A stretch of DNA of 8,567 bases, taken from positions 1-8,567 of the forward strand of contig SXHS01000135.1 of assembly GCA_005773145.1 (NCBI GenBank), written 5' to 3'. The position numbers were made by a program, and so were the translations under genes. This document shows, one piece after another, positions 7,036 to 8,567 of this stretch. Position 1 is the stretch's first letter, and each line of letters starts with the position of its first letter. The notes beneath the pieces are model-generated. The model was not told where the DNA came from. It searched no databases and saw nothing but the letters and a program-made list of their open reading frames with translations. Source of the stretch: Planctomycetaceae bacterium (GTDB lineage: Bacteria > Planctomycetota > Planctomycetia > Pirellulales > Pirellulaceae).

Positions 7036-8502
7036 ATGCCGATCCTGATTGTGACCAACTCGACGTCGGATTGGCCATCGCAGGTTGAGAATGTGATGGT
7101 CGTCGACGCGCGCGCGTACCTGACGGATCCCAAGTACAACGAACTACGCAACGTCAAGGCCTTCAACCTTTGCCGCTCCTATCGCTACCAGAGCACGGGG
7201 TACTATGTGTCCCTGTTAGCCGAAGCACGCGGGCATCGTCCCCACCCCAGCGTGGCCACCATCCAGGACCTCAAGACAAACGCCACGTTGCCGCTAGTGT
7301 CCGACGAATTGGATGAGTTGATACAGGCCTGTCTGGCACCGATCAAGTCGGACAAGTTCACGTTGAGCGTCTATTTTGGTCGCAATATGGCGCGGCGATA
7401 CGATCGTTTGAGCCTCCATTTGTTCAACCAATTCCAATTGCCGATGCTGCGGGCGAGCTTCCTGCTGGAAAAAAATGGCTGGCAACTGAGGCGAGTCTCC
7501 GCCCTATCCAGTAACGAAGTCCCACGCTCTCACTGGCCGTTTGCGGTCTACGCGGCGACCGAGCATTTTGCCAAGCGGCGGGGGGGGATTCGCAAGCGAG
7601 TTCGTACGCGCTTTGATTTGGCCATCCTGCACAGCCCCGACGATCCCGAGCCCCCATCCGATCCCAAGGCACTGCGAAAGTTCATCAAGGCGGCCGGTTC
7701 GCTGGGCATCGAAGCTGAGCTGATCACTCGCGACGACTATGGACGTCTGGCTGAGTACGATGCGCTCTTTATTCGCGATACCACCTACGTCAATCGCTAT
7801 ACCTATCGATTTTCTCGCCGCGGTGCTGCCGAGGGACTGGTGGTGATCGACGATCCGCAGTCGATCGTGCGCTGCACCAACAAGGTCTACCTGGCCGAGC
7901 TGTTGACTCGCTACAAAATCGCCGTCCCACGAACCGTAGTCGTACACCGGGATAATGTGGCATCCATCGCGCACGAGATTGGTTTTCCGTGCGTACTCAA
8001 GAAACCGGATAGCTCCTTCTCCAAAGGGGTGGTCAAGATCGAAGATGAAGCCGACTTGATCGGACGCCTGGAGGAGTTCTTCGTCGAGTCGGATTTTCTG
8101 ATCGTTCAGCAGTTTCTCCCCACGACCTTCGACTGGCGCATTGGCATCCTGGATCGGCAGCCCTTGTATGCATGTCAGTATTTCATGGCGCCCAATCACT
8201 GGCAAATCATCCGCCCCGACCAGACGGGGCATGGTCGTTACGGAAAATCGAAAACCCTGCCGGTCGAATTGGCGCCGCGTCGGGCCGTGCAAGCCGCACT
8301 CAAAGCGGCCAATCTGATCGGAGATGGCCTCTACGGCGTGGATGTCAAGCAGTCGAATGGCTCGTTCTACGTGATTGAAGTGAACGACAATCCCAATTTG
8401 GAGGCCGGATACGAGGACGCGATTCTCAAAGACGACCTGTACCGTCGCATCATGGGAGTCTTTCTGAAACGCATCGAGCAACGCAAAGCTGGTTACGCAT
8501 AA
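7036..8502 (+). CDS. RimK-like ATP-grasp ligase with RLAN-type N-terminal domain
   Basis: Predicted ATP-dependent carboxylate-amine ligase, 488 residues, cytoplasmic. ATP-grasp enzymes activate a carboxylate as acyl-phosphate and join it to an amine; RimK itself adds glutamates to ribosomal protein S6. Here residues 1 to about 185 form a separate N-terminal domain (MPILIVTNS at the start, then NLCRSYRYQSTGYYVSLLAE at 44-63 and RPHPS at 68-72), matching what I know as the RLAN domain found in front of RimK-like ligases. A basic stretch (180-192) leads into a pre-ATP-grasp domain (about 193-280, LFIRDTTYVNRYTYRF). The ATP-grasp fold covers about 281-480: CVLKKPDSSFSKGVVKIED (319-337) supplies the nucleotide-binding lysine and glycine-containing loop, then DWRIGIL (366-372), YGVDVK (433-438) and the metal-binding VIEVNDNPNLEAG (446-458). 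All expected elements are present, so it should be active. Much longer than RimK (about 300). Substrates unknown. Confidence 0.9.
   Translation: MPILIVTNSTSDWPSQVENVMVVDARAYLTDPKYNELRNVKAFNLCRSYRYQSTGYYVSLLAEARGHRPHPSVATIQDLKTNATLPLVSDELDELIQACLAPIKSDKFTLSVYFGRNMARRYDRLSLHLFNQFQLPMLRASFLLEKNGWQLRRVSALSSNEVPRSHWPFAVYAATEHFAKRRGGIRKRVRTRFDLAILHSPDDPEPPSDPKALRKFIKAAGSLGIEAELITRDDYGRLAEYDALFIRDTTYVNRYTYRFSRRGAAEGLVVIDDPQSIVRCTNKVYLAELLTRYKIAVPRTVVVHRDNVASIAHEIGFPCVLKKPDSSFSKGVVKIEDEADLIGRLEEFFVESDFLIVQQFLPTTFDWRIGILDRQPLYACQYFMAPNHWQIIRPDQTGHGRYGKSKTLPVELAPRRAVQAALKAANLIGDGLYGVDVKQSNGSFYVIEVNDNPNLEAGYEDAILKDDLYRRIMGVFLKRIEQRKAGYA
7580..7587. repeat. Run of eight G inside the ligase gene
   Basis: Eight consecutive G encode part of RRGGI (residues 181-185), at the junction between the N-terminal domain and the rest of the ligase. 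A slip here would leave only the N-terminal domain in frame. The frame is intact as given. Confidence 0.9.
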
Positions 8503-8567
8503 CGGGCACCGGGCAAGTGCGGCAAAGCCCGACAGCCGGTCGACAACCAACAACTCAAGGAAGAAAG
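8503..8567 (+). promoter_or_regulatory. Ligase trailer ending in a likely ribosome-binding site for a next gene
   Basis: After the ligase stop, a 5-bp inverted repeat (CGGGC at 8510-8514, GCCCG at 8527-8531) is followed by AAGGAAG at 8557-8563, four bases from the window edge. This looks like a Shine-Dalgarno for a co-directional gene starting within the next few bases. The inverted repeat has no T-tract, so transcription probably continues. Confidence 0.5.

Noticed and set aside
7504..8553. 349-codon open frame on the minus strand
   Set aside because: It is antisense to the ATP-grasp ligase, whose motifs and Shine-Dalgarno are convincing; this frame has no recognisable domain and is a by-product of GC-rich codon use.
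1..8567. tRNA, rRNA, CRISPR array, insertion sequence or attachment site
   Set aside because: The non-coding stretches are each under 200 bp and contain no cloverleaf, spaced repeats, terminal inverted repeats or transposase-like coding sequence that I could see.

Overview
The window is moderately GC-rich bacterial DNA with four complete protein-coding genes in two divergent pairs, and no RNA genes, insertion sequences or CRISPR arrays that I can see. The likely source is a member of the Planctomycetota. That is an inference from the very long TPR-plus-Pro/Ala-linker secretin with its planctomycete-like C-terminal core, and from general protein style; no marker gene proves it.

Left half, minus strand: a 1418-residue outer-membrane secretin of the type II/III secretion superfamily (43..4299), preceded upstream by a xylulokinase gene, xylB (4482..6014). 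The 182-bp gap between them holds a plausible sigma70-type promoter for the secretin, with a 14-bp inverted repeat overlapping its -35 box. It also holds two abutting small inverted repeats just past the xylB stop. The two genes are therefore probably separate transcription units despite sharing a strand. No GspE/F/G-type partners and no other pentose genes are present, so both look solitary here.

Right half, plus strand: a C39-like papain-fold cysteine peptidase gene (6187..7002) lies 33 bp before a RimK-like ATP-grasp ligase with an RLAN-type N-terminal domain (7036..8502), which has a near-perfect Shine-Dalgarno. The pair reads as an operon. A further Shine-Dalgarno-like AAGGAAG sits in the last 11 bases, so a third gene probably begins just outside the window. 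Peptidase plus amide-bond-forming ligase is a known but biochemically unexplained genomic pairing: the ligase would form an amide or peptide bond on an unknown substrate, and the peptidase would trim, mature or recycle the product. This pair is the part of the window most likely to represent an undescribed system.

A recurring oddity is runs of 7-9 consecutive G (or C) inside all four reading frames. These are possible slippage sites or assembly-error risks, but every frame is intact as given.
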